A stretch of DNA of 64,000 nt from Candidatus Thorarchaeota archaeon MP8T_1 (GTDB lineage: Archaea; Asgardarchaeota; Thorarchaeia; Thorarchaeales; Thorarchaeaceae). The notes under the pieces are model-generated. The model made no database searches. It saw only the letters and a program-made list of their open reading frames with translations, and was not told the origin of the DNA. The position numbers and the translations under genes are program-made. Below are positions 54,252 through 63,952 of this stretch, piece after piece. Numbering within the stretch: position 1 is the stretch's first letter; every line of letters starts with the position of its first letter. The stretch is from contig PJER01000007.1 in the NCBI GenBank assembly GCA_002825465.1, positions 28,985 to 92,984 on the forward strand, in the 5' to 3' direction.

Positions 54252-54299
54252 ATAAATAGGAAAAGAGGAACGAACTTAAATAGACAAAGAAGAACGAAT
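54252..54299. repeat. 24-bp tandem repeat with TATA-like boxes
   Basis: ATAAATAGGAAAAGAGGAAC then GAAC, followed at a period of 24 bp by TTAAATAGACAAAGAAGAAC with GAA. Both copies carry an A/T box and a GAACGAA core; AACGAAC also occurs at 54219. A plus-strand TATAAATAGG suggests a promoter, but no plus-strand gene follows. The nearby stretch 54305-54343 can fold (CAACTAT / ATAGTTG). The gap 54148-54442 otherwise shows nothing. Confidence 0.45.
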
Positions 54300-54400
54300 A
54301 TTTTCAACTATATCAGCATCATACAGTTACTCATAGTTGATATTATAGTTCTATAATTGAGGTCAAAGTCTTCTCTCTAATTCTTCAAGAATCGATTGCG

Positions 54401-54436
54401 AAAAGAAAAGTAGTGGCTGCAGTTTCCTGCGGTCAT
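54401..54436 (-). terminator. Hairpin terminator, sister of the one at 55072
   Basis: On the minus strand a stem formed by 54427-54434 and 54415-54422 around a 4-nt loop is followed by CACTACTTTTCTTTT. It lies just after the stop of the 187-residue membrane protein. The same AGAAAAGTAGTG flank and loop recur at 55072-55106. Confidence 0.65.
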
Positions 54437-54442
54437 TTAGAG

Positions 54443-55006
54443 CTAGTCTGTATCCTGGCTGTTTTCTTTCTCCTTCGCATTCTCTGATTTACCTAGGAGT
54501 GAAAATATTGATCCGAAGAGATCAAATGAGAATATACCTGGAAGACCTAAAAACATCATGGGGAATGCCCAGATAGATAGACTAGAAAATTGTGTAATGT
54601 ATAATGAAGAGAGTATTAGTAATCCAGAGATAATCCATCCTAGAATATTCAAGCGAGCAGAGAGTATTGGGTTAGTAATTCCTACTTGTTTGGAAGTCAT
54701 CCCCAATCTTATTGCGTTTTTGTTGATGTTCTTATGTAAAACATAAATCACAAAAGGCCATATGGCTGCAAACCAGATGACTACTGGTTGGATTTCGTTT
54801 TGATATCCGATATCCCATTTGGGCAGAATATCTATAGTGATTCCAAGAGGCATTGCAAAAAGCATCAGCTGGATGCATATCTCGTATGCCCGTGGATGTT
54901 TTTTGAAAAATATTGTTGATATTTCTACACCAAAGTCTAGGGATAGATGGACTATCAGACCTATGAACGCAAGACCAATTCCTATCACTATTGGTGCGAA
55001 AACCAT
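54443..55006 (-). CDS. Hypothetical multi-helix membrane protein
   Basis: The 187 residues include about five hydrophobic helices (~5-25, 38-55, 72-92, 115-135, 140-160) and a polar C-terminal tail. I recognise no family. AGGAGAGG precedes the ATG. The 3' end is the hairpin at 54401. It is monocistronic, located between the proline-rich peptide and the TFB pair, and shares its terminator type with TFB copy 1. Confidence 0.65.
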   Translation of the reverse strand: MVFAPIVIGIGLAFIGLIVHLSLDFGVEISTIFFKKHPRAYEICIQLMLFAMPLGITIDILPKWDIGYQNEIQPVVIWFAAIWPFVIYVLHKNINKNAIRLGMTSKQVGITNPILSARLNILGWIISGLLILSSLYITQFSSLSIWAFPMMFLGLPGIFSFDLFGSIFSLLGKSENAKEKENSQDTD

Positions 55007-55071
55007 ATCCCTCTCCTAGATATTGCAGCTTCTTGAACAGTATATGAATTCTACTGTATTAGAAATTCATT

Positions 55072-55106
55072 AAAAGAAAAGTAGTGACCGCGGTCTCCCG
55101 CGGCCA
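55072..55106 (-). terminator. Hairpin terminator of TFB copy 1
   Basis: CCGCGG (55088-55093) pairs with CCGCGG (55098-55103) around TCTC; read on the minus strand it is followed by TCACTACTTTTCTTTT. Compared with 54401-54436, stem bases differ but stay paired while flanks and loop position are conserved. Confidence 0.65.
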
Positions 55107-55116
55107 TGTGCTAGCA

Positions 55117-56106
55117 CTAAGATGCTGCTTCTTGTCCAGGAGTCATCATGGTCAAGTCCAACTTGTCCACGAGTTCCTTGTATCGATTACGAATTGTCAC
55201 TTCAGTCACTCCACTCACTTCTGAGATGTCGCGCTGTGTGACCCTACAGTCGTTCATGATAGATGCTACGTAGATAGCCGCGGCAGCCAGTCCACGTGGA
55301 TCTCTTCCTGTGACCAATCCACGGACTTGTTTTGCCCTCGCTAGAATTTCCATGGTGGTCCGTTGAACTTCGCTTGGTAGATTCAGTTCTGAGATGAATC
55401 TGGGTACGTAGTTCTCAGGCGAAGATATTGGCATCCTTATCTTGAGTTTCGTCACTAACATTCTATAGTGTGCACTGATCTTCTTCTTGTCCTCACGCGA
55501 ATGTTCAGCTATCTCCTCAATCGAACGGGGGTTACCTCGATGTCTACATGCTGCGTATACCGCTGCAGCTGCAGTTGCATCGATTGATCTACTTCTCCAG
55601 AGCCTTCCAGCAATGAGCTTCCGGTACATGCGCGCTGCATGTTCCTTCAAGCTTGGAGATAGACCAAGCTGAGATGATAGTCTGTCGATCTCTGTCATAG
55701 CCTGTGCCAGGTTACGGTCGAGTGATGAATGCACGCGAGTTCTGATCTGCCATTTTCGCAGTCTAAAGATTTGGGCACGTTGTGCTGCACTGAATGATGC
55801 TCCTTTACCATCACGGTCTCGCCAATCGATCATTGTAGAGAGTCCCTTGTCATGCATTGACAATGATGCAGGTGCACCAGTTCGTGATCGGGAGTCTCGT
55901 TCGTCTGATGTGAACGCTCGCCACTCTGGACCAGTGTCGATTCGATGGTCGGAAAGTACCAGTCCACATGCCGCGCAAATGAGCTCTCCCTTCTCATTAT
56001 CCCTGACGACCTCAACACCTCCGCATTCGGGGCATGATGTCTTCGGGGTCTCTGTTATTCCTATTCCGTCTCTTCTTCCTTCATCTAAAGTATTTGAGAT
56101 TGCCAT
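55117..56106 (-). CDS. tfb: Transcription initiation factor TFB, copy 1
   Basis: The 329 residues have the complete TFIIB layout: N-terminal zinc ribbon (C25, C28, C44, C47), the B-reader/linker region with EWRAFTSDE, and two cyclin folds (~120-215 and ~225-320). These end in a helix-turn-helix RVTQRDISEVSGVTEVTIRNRYKEL that reads the BRE. It recruits RNA polymerase to TATA/TBP. Its neighbour upstream is a second TFB on the same strand (97-bp gap), evidently a tandem duplicate with ~55-60% similarity by eye. A pseudoknot-like fold lies in the leader, at 56133-56163. The start ATG is 14 nt after GGAGGG. Confidence 0.95.
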   Translation of the reverse strand: MAISNTLDEGRRDGIGITETPKTSCPECGGVEVVRDNEKGELICAACGLVLSDHRIDTGPEWRAFTSDERDSRSRTGAPASLSMHDKGLSTMIDWRDRDGKGASFSAAQRAQIFRLRKWQIRTRVHSSLDRNLAQAMTEIDRLSSQLGLSPSLKEHAARMYRKLIAGRLWRSRSIDATAAAAVYAACRHRGNPRSIEEIAEHSREDKKKISAHYRMLVTKLKIRMPISSPENYVPRFISELNLPSEVQRTTMEILARAKQVRGLVTGRDPRGLAAAAIYVASIMNDCRVTQRDISEVSGVTEVTIRNRYKELVDKLDLTMMTPGQEAAS

Positions 56107-56132
56107 TTTGCTAGTATATTCCCTCCATTGTT

Positions 56133-56163
56133 CCTAAGTCAATTAGGGGGCTTAGGATCCCCC
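56133..56163 (-). promoter_or_regulatory. Predicted H-type RNA pseudoknot in the leader of TFB copy 1
   Basis: In the minus-strand RNA, GGGGG (56163-56159) pairs with CCCCC (56150-56146). The loop between them contains CCUAAG (56156-56151), perfectly complementary to CUUAGG (56138-56133) lying 7 nt beyond. Loop 1 is 2 nt, loop 3 is 7 nt, the classic H-type geometry. The fold ends 6 nt before the Shine-Dalgarno GGAGGG (56126-56121). It could instead act as a terminator for TFB copy 2, but no U-tract follows. Confidence 0.5.
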
Positions 56164-56202
56164 GGTGGTGGTTTTGTAAGATTGTCATGTTCGATATTTT
56201 TA

Positions 56203-57153
56203 TCACGGCGCCATTGTTATCTTGAGTTTCTGAACGAGTTCTTTGTATCGATTGCGAACTGTCACCTCAGTGACTCCCGCAGCCATAGCGATGTCTCGCT
56301 GAGTGACCCGATGGTCAGTTAGGATACTTGCTATGTAGATAGCCGCTGCAGCAAGGCCTCTAGGATCACGACCTGTGACCAGAGTTCTGTTCTCCTTGGC
56401 CATTTCAAGAATCTCGATGACCTTTTGTTGAACAACTCCTGGTAGGTTGAGTTCGGTAATGAACCGTGGAACGTAGTTCGCCGGGTCGCTGATGGGCATT
56501 CGCAGTTTCAACTTCTCAACCAAGAGACGATAGTGCTGTCCGATCTTCTTCCGGTTCACTCGTGAGTGTCTTGCAATCTCTTCAAGGGAACGAGGAGCCT
56601 TCCTCAGTCTGCATGCAGCATAAATTGCTGCGCCAACCATCGCGTCGATTGATCTGGACCGTGCCAGTCGACGTACGATGAGTTTTCTATATAGCAGGGC
56701 TGCCAGTTCCTTGATGCTCTTTGTGAGTCCAAGCTGTGAAGACAGTCGGTCGAGCTCTGACATTGCCTGAGCAAGATTCCTGTCGACTGAGCTATGAACT
56801 CTCGTCCTAATTTGCCATTTGCGAAGTCTGTAGATCTCTGAACGTTTCTTTGCCGTGAATCGTTTGCCTTGAGAATCGTGATCCCGCCAATCAATCATGG
56901 TGCTGAGTCCCTTGTCATGAATTGCATAATTCGTGGGGGCACCAGCTCTGGAGCGTGCATCTTTCTCATCTGAGGTGAATGCTCTCCATTCGGGACCTGT
57001 GTCAATTCGGTGTTCTGATACGACAAGTCCGCAGGAAGCGCAGATTCGTTCACCTTTTTCCAGGTCTTGAACGACCTCTTTGCCGCCGCATTCAGGACAT
57101 GAAAAGCCCGACTCCTTGTCTCTGGACTGTTTCTTATCGGTCCGCGTTGACAT
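56203..57153 (-). CDS. tfb: Transcription initiation factor TFB, copy 2
   Basis: The 316-residue factor has the zinc ribbon (C19, C22, C38, C41), EWRAFTSDE linker region, two cyclin folds, and the HTH RVTQRDIAMAAGVTEVTVRNRYKEL. It is highly similar to copy 1 in the core; the N-terminal tail and ends differ. The leader from the TATA at 57290 would be ~115 nt, long for an archaeal mRNA, and GAGGAG precedes the ATG. The two TFBs may recognise different promoter sets, as multiple TFBs do in haloarchaea. Confidence 0.95.
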   Translation of the reverse strand: MSTRTDKKQSRDKESGFSCPECGGKEVVQDLEKGERICASCGLVVSEHRIDTGPEWRAFTSDEKDARSRAGAPTNYAIHDKGLSTMIDWRDHDSQGKRFTAKKRSEIYRLRKWQIRTRVHSSVDRNLAQAMSELDRLSSQLGLTKSIKELAALLYRKLIVRRLARSRSIDAMVGAAIYAACRLRKAPRSLEEIARHSRVNRKKIGQHYRLLVEKLKLRMPISDPANYVPRFITELNLPGVVQQKVIEILEMAKENRTLVTGRDPRGLAAAAIYIASILTDHRVTQRDIAMAAGVTEVTVRNRYKELVQKLKITMAP

Positions 57154-57289
57154 AGTTCTCTTCTCTCCTCACTCTCATCTGTCAAGGGATTGGATAATCG
57201 AGTAAGCCTTCGATAGTCTTGCCCGATTGTAGTCAATGATCGTGGCGCTGATCAAATTCAGAAGTCGTTTCCCCGTTCAGATTCCGCTA

Positions 57290-57319
57290 CATTTATATAC
57301 TAAAATCCACTTATAAGTG
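57290..57319 (-). promoter_or_regulatory. TFB copy 2 promoter with adjacent 12-bp palindrome
   Basis: On the minus strand GTATATAAATG (57300-57290) is a good TATA box; transcription would begin near 57270. Eight bases upstream of it is the perfect palindrome CACTTATAAGTG (57308-57319), placed like an operator overlapping the BRE side. It suits control of TFB expression, possibly autoregulation. Confidence 0.5.
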
Positions 57320-57370
57320 TTACGGTCCTTCTGTCAACTAAGGAATCTTTCGGGTACAGTCAATGCCATA

Positions 57371-57437
57371 ACGACTTTTTGATATAAGCATTGCGAAAAG
57401 GCCGCGACTTTTTTGGTTATATAAGCGTTGCGAAAGT
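57371..57437. repeat. Imperfect tandem repeat with paired TATA-like boxes upstream of the TFB genes
   Basis: CGACTTTTTgATATAAGCATTGC (57372-) and CGACTTTTTT...TATATAAGCGTTGC (57405-) repeat after 33-36 bp. Each carries a TATA-like ATATAAGC/GCTTATAT followed by TTGCGAAA. They lie ~220-280 bp upstream of TFB copy 2. Apart from this repeat and the promoter at 57290, the 502-bp stretch 57154-57655 holds no gene I can support. Confidence 0.45.
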
Positions 57438-57655
57438 GTTGGGGAAATGGGCGGAGAGGGCAAATAGGGGTATTTCCTGTAGTCATTTTTGTTTTCATAC
57501 CTATTTGGCAATTGGAATATGCAATCATTATTCTCTCCAGGATTGCATTAGATTATTTAGAAAGAGGCGAACCCATATCTCGTAGAGGCCTATCTTTTTG
57601 CACCTATAAGATACATAGTCGATAGGTCACTACGGATTCCAGTTTATATTCTTCA

Positions 57656-57967
57656 CTAAACTGCGATAGCGAAGAAAAGATACATGATGAAAATGAGCAC
57701 CACTTGAATTATGAACAAAATCAGTGTGATGTTACTAATCATCTTATATTTTGTTGACTTTCCGCAAATTGAATAGAGACCGAATACGATCAAGATGATC
57801 AATACTAGGGCTAGTACAAACGGGATTCCAATAAAGACTCCATTATCTCCTACTAAAGCAAGAGAAGGTCCGAGTGTCATTGTGATTGAGTATTCCAAAA
57901 AAAGTAGCATTAGAAGAACTACTAAATTCGGAAGAACTTCAGTCAGTGAGTGATTTTCGTCGGTCAT
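57656..57967 (-). CDS. Small hypothetical membrane protein
   Basis: The 103 residues hold three hydrophobic helices (about 12-32, 44-68, 77-100) joined by short polar turns, with the ATG after AAGG. I recognise no family. It ends at about the edge of the gene-free region upstream of the TFBs and is 84 bp downstream of the next gene on the same strand. Confidence 0.55.
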   Translation of the reverse strand: MTDENHSLTEVLPNLVVLLMLLFLEYSITMTLGPSLALVGDNGVFIGIPFVLALVLIILIVFGLYSICGKSTKYKMISNITLILFIIQVVLIFIMYLFFAIAV

Positions 57968-58051
57968 ATGAATGCCTTCATGATTTCGAAAATTAATCCC
58001 TCTAATATTTCTTAGTGTGATAACTTATGCACTGGACAGTAAAAGATGCAA

Positions 58052-58609
58052 CTAGAATTTGAGTGCAGTCCTGATATTTGCAGCATCAATAAGTGCATCA
58101 ATCCTACCCTCGAACTCCAAGAGAGTCTCTCTTTTAGTTTGGATCTCTCTCTCATCATAATACAATTCCGGAACCATGTTGATCTCGACCATCTGTGCTT
58201 CTGTGAGACCAAGTTTGTCAGCGACCATTTTAGCCTGACCAATTTGTGAATCAGCAGTCTCCGATGTGAAAGAATCCCAAAGGCTACGTTCCATATCTTT
58301 CCTTCCTTGCTTCCATATGATAGCTTCTGCGAGAGACATCTTGATGTCCTTATACTCAATATAGGTATCAAGATTGGCTCTTTGAATGGCTAGCTTGATG
58401 GCTGTCCAATTCCTAAGAATGTCTTCATACTTCTGCCTCTCTGATTTGACAAACTCCTTTTGTTTCTCTATCAGGTCAGGTTGACCTTTTTTCTTGGAGC
58501 TATAATTTCTAATATTATGCGCAGTCACAACCATTTTCTTTGCCAGTACTTTTAGTTCCTTTAATCCATCCGCGATGTTCATTTCCTGTACTTCGCCCAT
58601 TGCAATCAT
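58052..58609 (-). CDS. Helical protein, weakly like the DIP1984 family
   Basis: The 185 residues are alpha-helical and charged. The order of features (long helix, RANLDTYIEYKDIKMSLAEAII, then a second helix pair, and a closing FEGRIDALIDAANIRTAL) recalls the bacterial DIP1984 family, whose members have NRTN, a TLTEAL segment and an end of the LDTRIQELNW type. That comparison is from memory and weak. The true start may be any of the first three ATGs. The region upstream has paired repeats and a palindrome that could control it. Confidence 0.5.
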   Translation of the reverse strand: MIAMGEVQEMNIADGLKELKVLAKKMVVTAHNIRNYSSKKKGQPDLIEKQKEFVKSERQKYEDILRNWTAIKLAIQRANLDTYIEYKDIKMSLAEAIIWKQGRKDMERSLWDSFTSETADSQIGQAKMVADKLGLTEAQMVEINMVPELYYDEREIQTKRETLLEFEGRIDALIDAANIRTALKF

Positions 58610-58625
58610 TCCATTCTTTGCTGAG

Positions 58626-58681
58626 TGTCATATGACAATGCACCTAGCAACCAGCGACCGTAGCAAGGGTAACCCGCGACC
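58626..58681. promoter_or_regulatory. Palindrome and paired AACCxGCGACC repeats upstream of gene at 58609
   Basis: TGTCATATGACA at 58626-58637 is a perfect palindrome, and AACCAGCGACC (58649-58659) and AACCCGCGACC (58671-58681) repeat at a 22-bp interval (two helical turns). A second AGTCATATGACT lies at 58837-58848. Paired sites on the same helix face suggest operators. Confidence 0.45.
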
Positions 58682-58717
58682 CTATGGTACCCGAAGGCAA
58701 TACTGGGATTCTTTAAA

Positions 58718-59024
58718 CCCTAAGTCCTATATCCTAACAAACTGAATCCTAAGACCTCATTCCTTAGACCTTAGTCCTGAATTTTTTCTTTTTCACTTTT
58801 TTTTTGCGGATTATTTGAGCTAATTTTACTAGGGAGAGTCATATGACTTGCCGCTATAGAAGGAATGCTTCTATTGTGTCGGCTCATAATATTCCATAAC
58901 TTCATTCTGTAGACTAAATGAGTAACTTGACTCACCTTCATTATCACTCCCACATCTCATGTCCTGAGATTGACTAATAAACTACTAAATTTTTGATCCT
59001 TAGGATTAGATAGGACTGTGTCCT
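58718..59024. repeat. Clustered TCCTAAG/CTTAGGA motifs upstream of solute-binding protein gene
   Basis: In 58718-58780 the unit TCCTAAG(A/T)CCT occurs about four times (CCTAAGTCCT, TCCTAA, TCCTAAGACCT, TCCTTAGACCTTAG). Then ATCCTTAGGAT (58996-59006) and the inverted repeat AGGAC-tgt-GTCCT (59012-59024) appear just upstream of the gene start. The 510-bp gene-free stretch 58610-59119 contains nothing else I can name. Confidence 0.4.
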
Positions 59025-59119
59025 GTGTTACCAATTCTTGTCGGTGTAGTGAGCGTGATTGGAAGAGGTTAAATCAATATGTCACATACAATATAGCCTT
59101 GGAGGTTTTGTGGTTAGAA

Positions 59120-60988
59120 TTGGGAGGAAAGATTCGACTAGTTGCTCTACTAGTAATGGCATCACTAGTTCTAATTTTAATGAGTGATATTCCAGTTGCT
59201 ACTAGTTATTCACAGGATATTCGAAGAGGACCTTACATAGATGACATCATCTACAAGGTAATGATCAGTCAAGACCAACGATTTCTTGATCTCCAATCTG
59301 GCGATATTGATATGGATTCCAGTTACTTCGATCCAGTCCATTATCCTGCATTCGAAGAAAATGAAAAAATATCAATCTACACAGCAATAAGAAATGGCTA
59401 TGGCCATATTACCATAAACTGCGACAAATATCCATTAAACATTAGTGGATTCAGACGAGCTTTTGCCTTTGCGTTCGATAAGACTAGAATCGCAGAGGAT
59501 CGATGGGATGGGTTTTCAGTCGAACATGATTCGTTGGTCCCTTCTGCAAACGGTTGGTGTATCGAGAATCAATTGGAATGGCATTATTACACCGCACAAC
59601 CGGATATTGGAAATCAGATACTTGATGACTTGAACTTCAGCATCGATTCTGAATCTGGCTTTAGATTGGCACCAAATGGTATACCTTTCGATATTATTCT
59701 GGAGTACATAGATAACGTACCCAGCATCGCCTTGAGACCTCCTAAAACAATAATGCTTGATGCTTTTGATTCCCTCCATATTAATGCAAGTGTACGCGGA
59801 GCACACTACTTCGAGTTAAACTCAAGATTGGACAACCACGGCGACTACGATATGGCGTATTATACTCCCATTGACTTCCACACCAATGATGTTGAATGGC
59901 TTGCGTATGATTACTGGTCGGAATATGCAGATGTTCCATATCAAAATCCAAGCAACTTCAGAAATAGTACCTACGATAGTTGGAGAGACCGACTTCTTCA
60001 TGGAACAACATATGAAGAGGTTTATGAAGCAGCCGCTGAGATGCAGCGGATTCTCCAGTATAATGTTCCTAGGCTTGTCATCTATGAAAACACTTACTGT
60101 CAAGCATACAGGAATGATCGGTTCACGGGGCATGTTGAGGACCTTCAACGACATATCTCTGGTCTATGGACAATGAGAAAGATCCACAAATTGGACGGGA
60201 CAAATGGAGGTACAGTTGTAGTAAGTATTGGTGATAATATTGATAGCTTTAACATCTTCGTCGCTGACTCGCCATATTCATCCACAATATTTGACAATCT
60301 CTTCCCATCTCTCTATAAATACGGTCCTGACCTCAAGCCAGTGCCAGATTTGACTTACGCTATGATTATTGAAAACCATTCATTCAATCCCAGTGTTCAA
60401 GAAGGGCATACTAAGTTTACTATCGATATTATCCAAAATGCCACGTGGAGTGATGGAGTTCCACTGACAGCTTATGATATTGTATTCAGTTTTGTCTATC
60501 AATACGAAAGTAATCAATTTGGTAATGTGGCTGGAGCAGATCTAAGTGATCTATTTGCAGTATACGCTCCAACACCATACAGAGTAATTCTAGAATTCGT
60601 AACTGAAACATACTGGCATTTCAATTCATTTGCTTTTGACTACATTATTCCTGAACACATTTTCAATAATGATAATGGAATTGGCTATGATGGGTGGAAC
60701 ACTTGGAATCCCATATTCAATGAAGCAGATCCCTTTGTGACCTGCGGTCCATTTACACTTGCAGACTTTCAAGAAGGCGAGTATTGTCGACTCGAACGAA
60801 ATCCATTATATTACGCAATAGATAGATTTCCAAATTTCAATATAACTACAGATACGAATTCTACTTCAGGATTTCAAACGATCATATTACTAGCAGAAGG
60901 TTTTGCAATAGGCGGAGTTACTACGATAGTAGCTTTCTTCAGTGTAGCCCATCTTCTTAGGAAACGAAGAAGTCTAGGAAGTTCTTGA
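59120..60988 (+). CDS. Family 5 (oligopeptide/dipeptide-type) solute-binding protein, membrane-anchored
   Basis: From TTG 59120 (13 nt after GGAGGT) the product is 622 residues with signal peptide LVALLVMASLVLILM, a two-lobed SBP_bac_5 body and a C-terminal helix FAIGGVTTIVAFFSVAHLL followed by RKRR. The frame is open 34 codons earlier, but those residues are not signal-like. The family binds peptides or other small ligands for ABC import. No permease or ATPase gene is next to it, so it either feeds a distant transporter or acts as a sensor. C-terminal anchoring replaces the lipid anchor, a common archaeal solution. Confidence 0.82.
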   Translation: MGGKIRLVALLVMASLVLILMSDIPVATSYSQDIRRGPYIDDIIYKVMISQDQRFLDLQSGDIDMDSSYFDPVHYPAFEENEKISIYTAIRNGYGHITINCDKYPLNISGFRRAFAFAFDKTRIAEDRWDGFSVEHDSLVPSANGWCIENQLEWHYYTAQPDIGNQILDDLNFSIDSESGFRLAPNGIPFDIILEYIDNVPSIALRPPKTIMLDAFDSLHINASVRGAHYFELNSRLDNHGDYDMAYYTPIDFHTNDVEWLAYDYWSEYADVPYQNPSNFRNSTYDSWRDRLLHGTTYEEVYEAAAEMQRILQYNVPRLVIYENTYCQAYRNDRFTGHVEDLQRHISGLWTMRKIHKLDGTNGGTVVVSIGDNIDSFNIFVADSPYSSTIFDNLFPSLYKYGPDLKPVPDLTYAMIIENHSFNPSVQEGHTKFTIDIIQNATWSDGVPLTAYDIVFSFVYQYESNQFGNVAGADLSDLFAVYAPTPYRVILEFVTETYWHFNSFAFDYIIPEHIFNNDNGIGYDGWNTWNPIFNEADPFVTCGPFTLADFQEGEYCRLERNPLYYAIDRFPNFNITTDTNSTSGFQTIILLAEGFAIGGVTTIVAFFSVAHLLRKRRSLGSS

Positions 60989-61189
60989 AAACAGCCCTTT
61001 TTTCTTAATAATATCAACTGAAAACTTCAAGATTAAAGATGGACAACCCAAATAGCTTGAATCGAAGAGTTGGTTCAAACGATAGGCCTATATCCAGATG
61101 CTACAAGAATTATCCCAATACGTAATTTTTGCTGATTATCGTCTTAGGATGAGTAAGGCATCTGGTACGTAAAACAGGAACATACCGTT

Positions 61190-61474
61190 ATGTTATCCTT
61201 CAAACTTGGTTTACCAAAGGAGGTAAGCGAACGATGGGATTCAATAGCGGCCAAGCAAACAAAGCAAGAAAGAAGAAGCGTCATGACAAAATCAAGCATC
61301 GAATTCATGATTAGAGATTCCGTCGTATTCTCAAATAGTCCCTCGGAGTATTGGGAAATGCGTATGGAAGACTCTACTATTATATACGGAGACCCCATGG
61401 CGACTTGCTTTGGTGTCTCCAATTATTTCTTAGTTTCTAATCCTCTTGTTTTTCCAAATCGTCATCCCGCTTGA
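61190..61474 (+). CDS. Doubtful small protein; overlapping 26-residue basic peptide
   Basis: A 94-codon frame has no Shine-Dalgarno site near its start. A consensus AAAGGAGGT (61216-61224) lies inside it, 9 nt before ATG 61234 of another frame. That frame encodes only 26 residues to a TAG at 61314, very basic (KARKKKRHDKIKHR). On the minus strand another frame overlaps. The coding status of either is unclear; the perfect Shine-Dalgarno site is the only solid sign. Confidence 0.25.
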   Translation: MLSFKLGLPKEVSERWDSIAAKQTKQERRSVMTKSSIEFMIRDSVVFSNSPSEYWEMRMEDSTIIYGDPMATCFGVSNYFLVSNPLVFPNRHPA

Positions 61475-61739
61475 TGACCTCGATGAATTCAATTCCAACC
61501 CTATGCTCTCCATCAGGAAAATCAAAACTGTTGAGCTTAACTCTGATCTGTCTCCCGCACACACCCACCATATACATCGATAGATGCACTGGGTCAAATT
61601 CTGCTAGAATTTGTCTTAGTTTGTAGATCTTTCCATTTCCAGCAGCATCCAATGCAAATTTTTCAAGTCCCACAAATTGTTTCTTGTAGATTGATTTTAC
61701 GAGTTCTTCTTTATCGTATCCTCTTATTGTATCAGGCAA
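61437..61739 (-). CDS. Hypothetical protein, 100 aa
   Basis: Unrecognised soluble protein, mixed alpha and beta: a YDKEELVKSIYKKQFVGL helix, then strands VKLNSFDFPDG and VGIEFIEVIKRDDD. The TTG start at 61739 follows GAGGGAT at a suitable distance. It is a single gene, and its end overlaps the doubtful frame at 61190. Confidence 0.5.
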   Translation of the reverse strand: MPDTIRGYDKEELVKSIYKKQFVGLEKFALDAAGNGKIYKLRQILAEFDPVHLSMYMVGVCGRQIRVKLNSFDFPDGEHRVGIEFIEVIKRDDDLEKQED

Positions 61740-61894
61740 TAGAATTATCCCTCGAGATACATTAGTTATAGCGCGAATAAATATAGTTGGATACTAACAA
61801 CATTGATTCTTTGATGGACTCATCAAAACAGAAACTTTGATAGAAGATTGTAGTTTATAGGTGATGTTCTGCACTCTATAATGGAGGAGCATGA

Positions 61895-63952
<2,058 letters not shown>

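Noticed and set aside
54380..54392. ATTCTTCAAGAAT palindrome
   Set aside because: Resembles a heat-shock element by eye, but lies in a 3' region after a terminator with no promoter near.
56895..57236. Minus-strand frame overlapping the start of TFB copy 2
   Set aside because: Same strand but another frame of a well-supported gene; no Shine-Dalgarno or motif.
57391..57625. Two short plus-strand frames between the TFB and membrane-protein genes
   Set aside because: No Shine-Dalgarno site, no conserved motif; they cover the TATA-containing repeats.
61144..61422. Minus-strand 92-codon frame
   Set aside because: Overlaps other doubtful frames, lacks a ribosome site and any motif.
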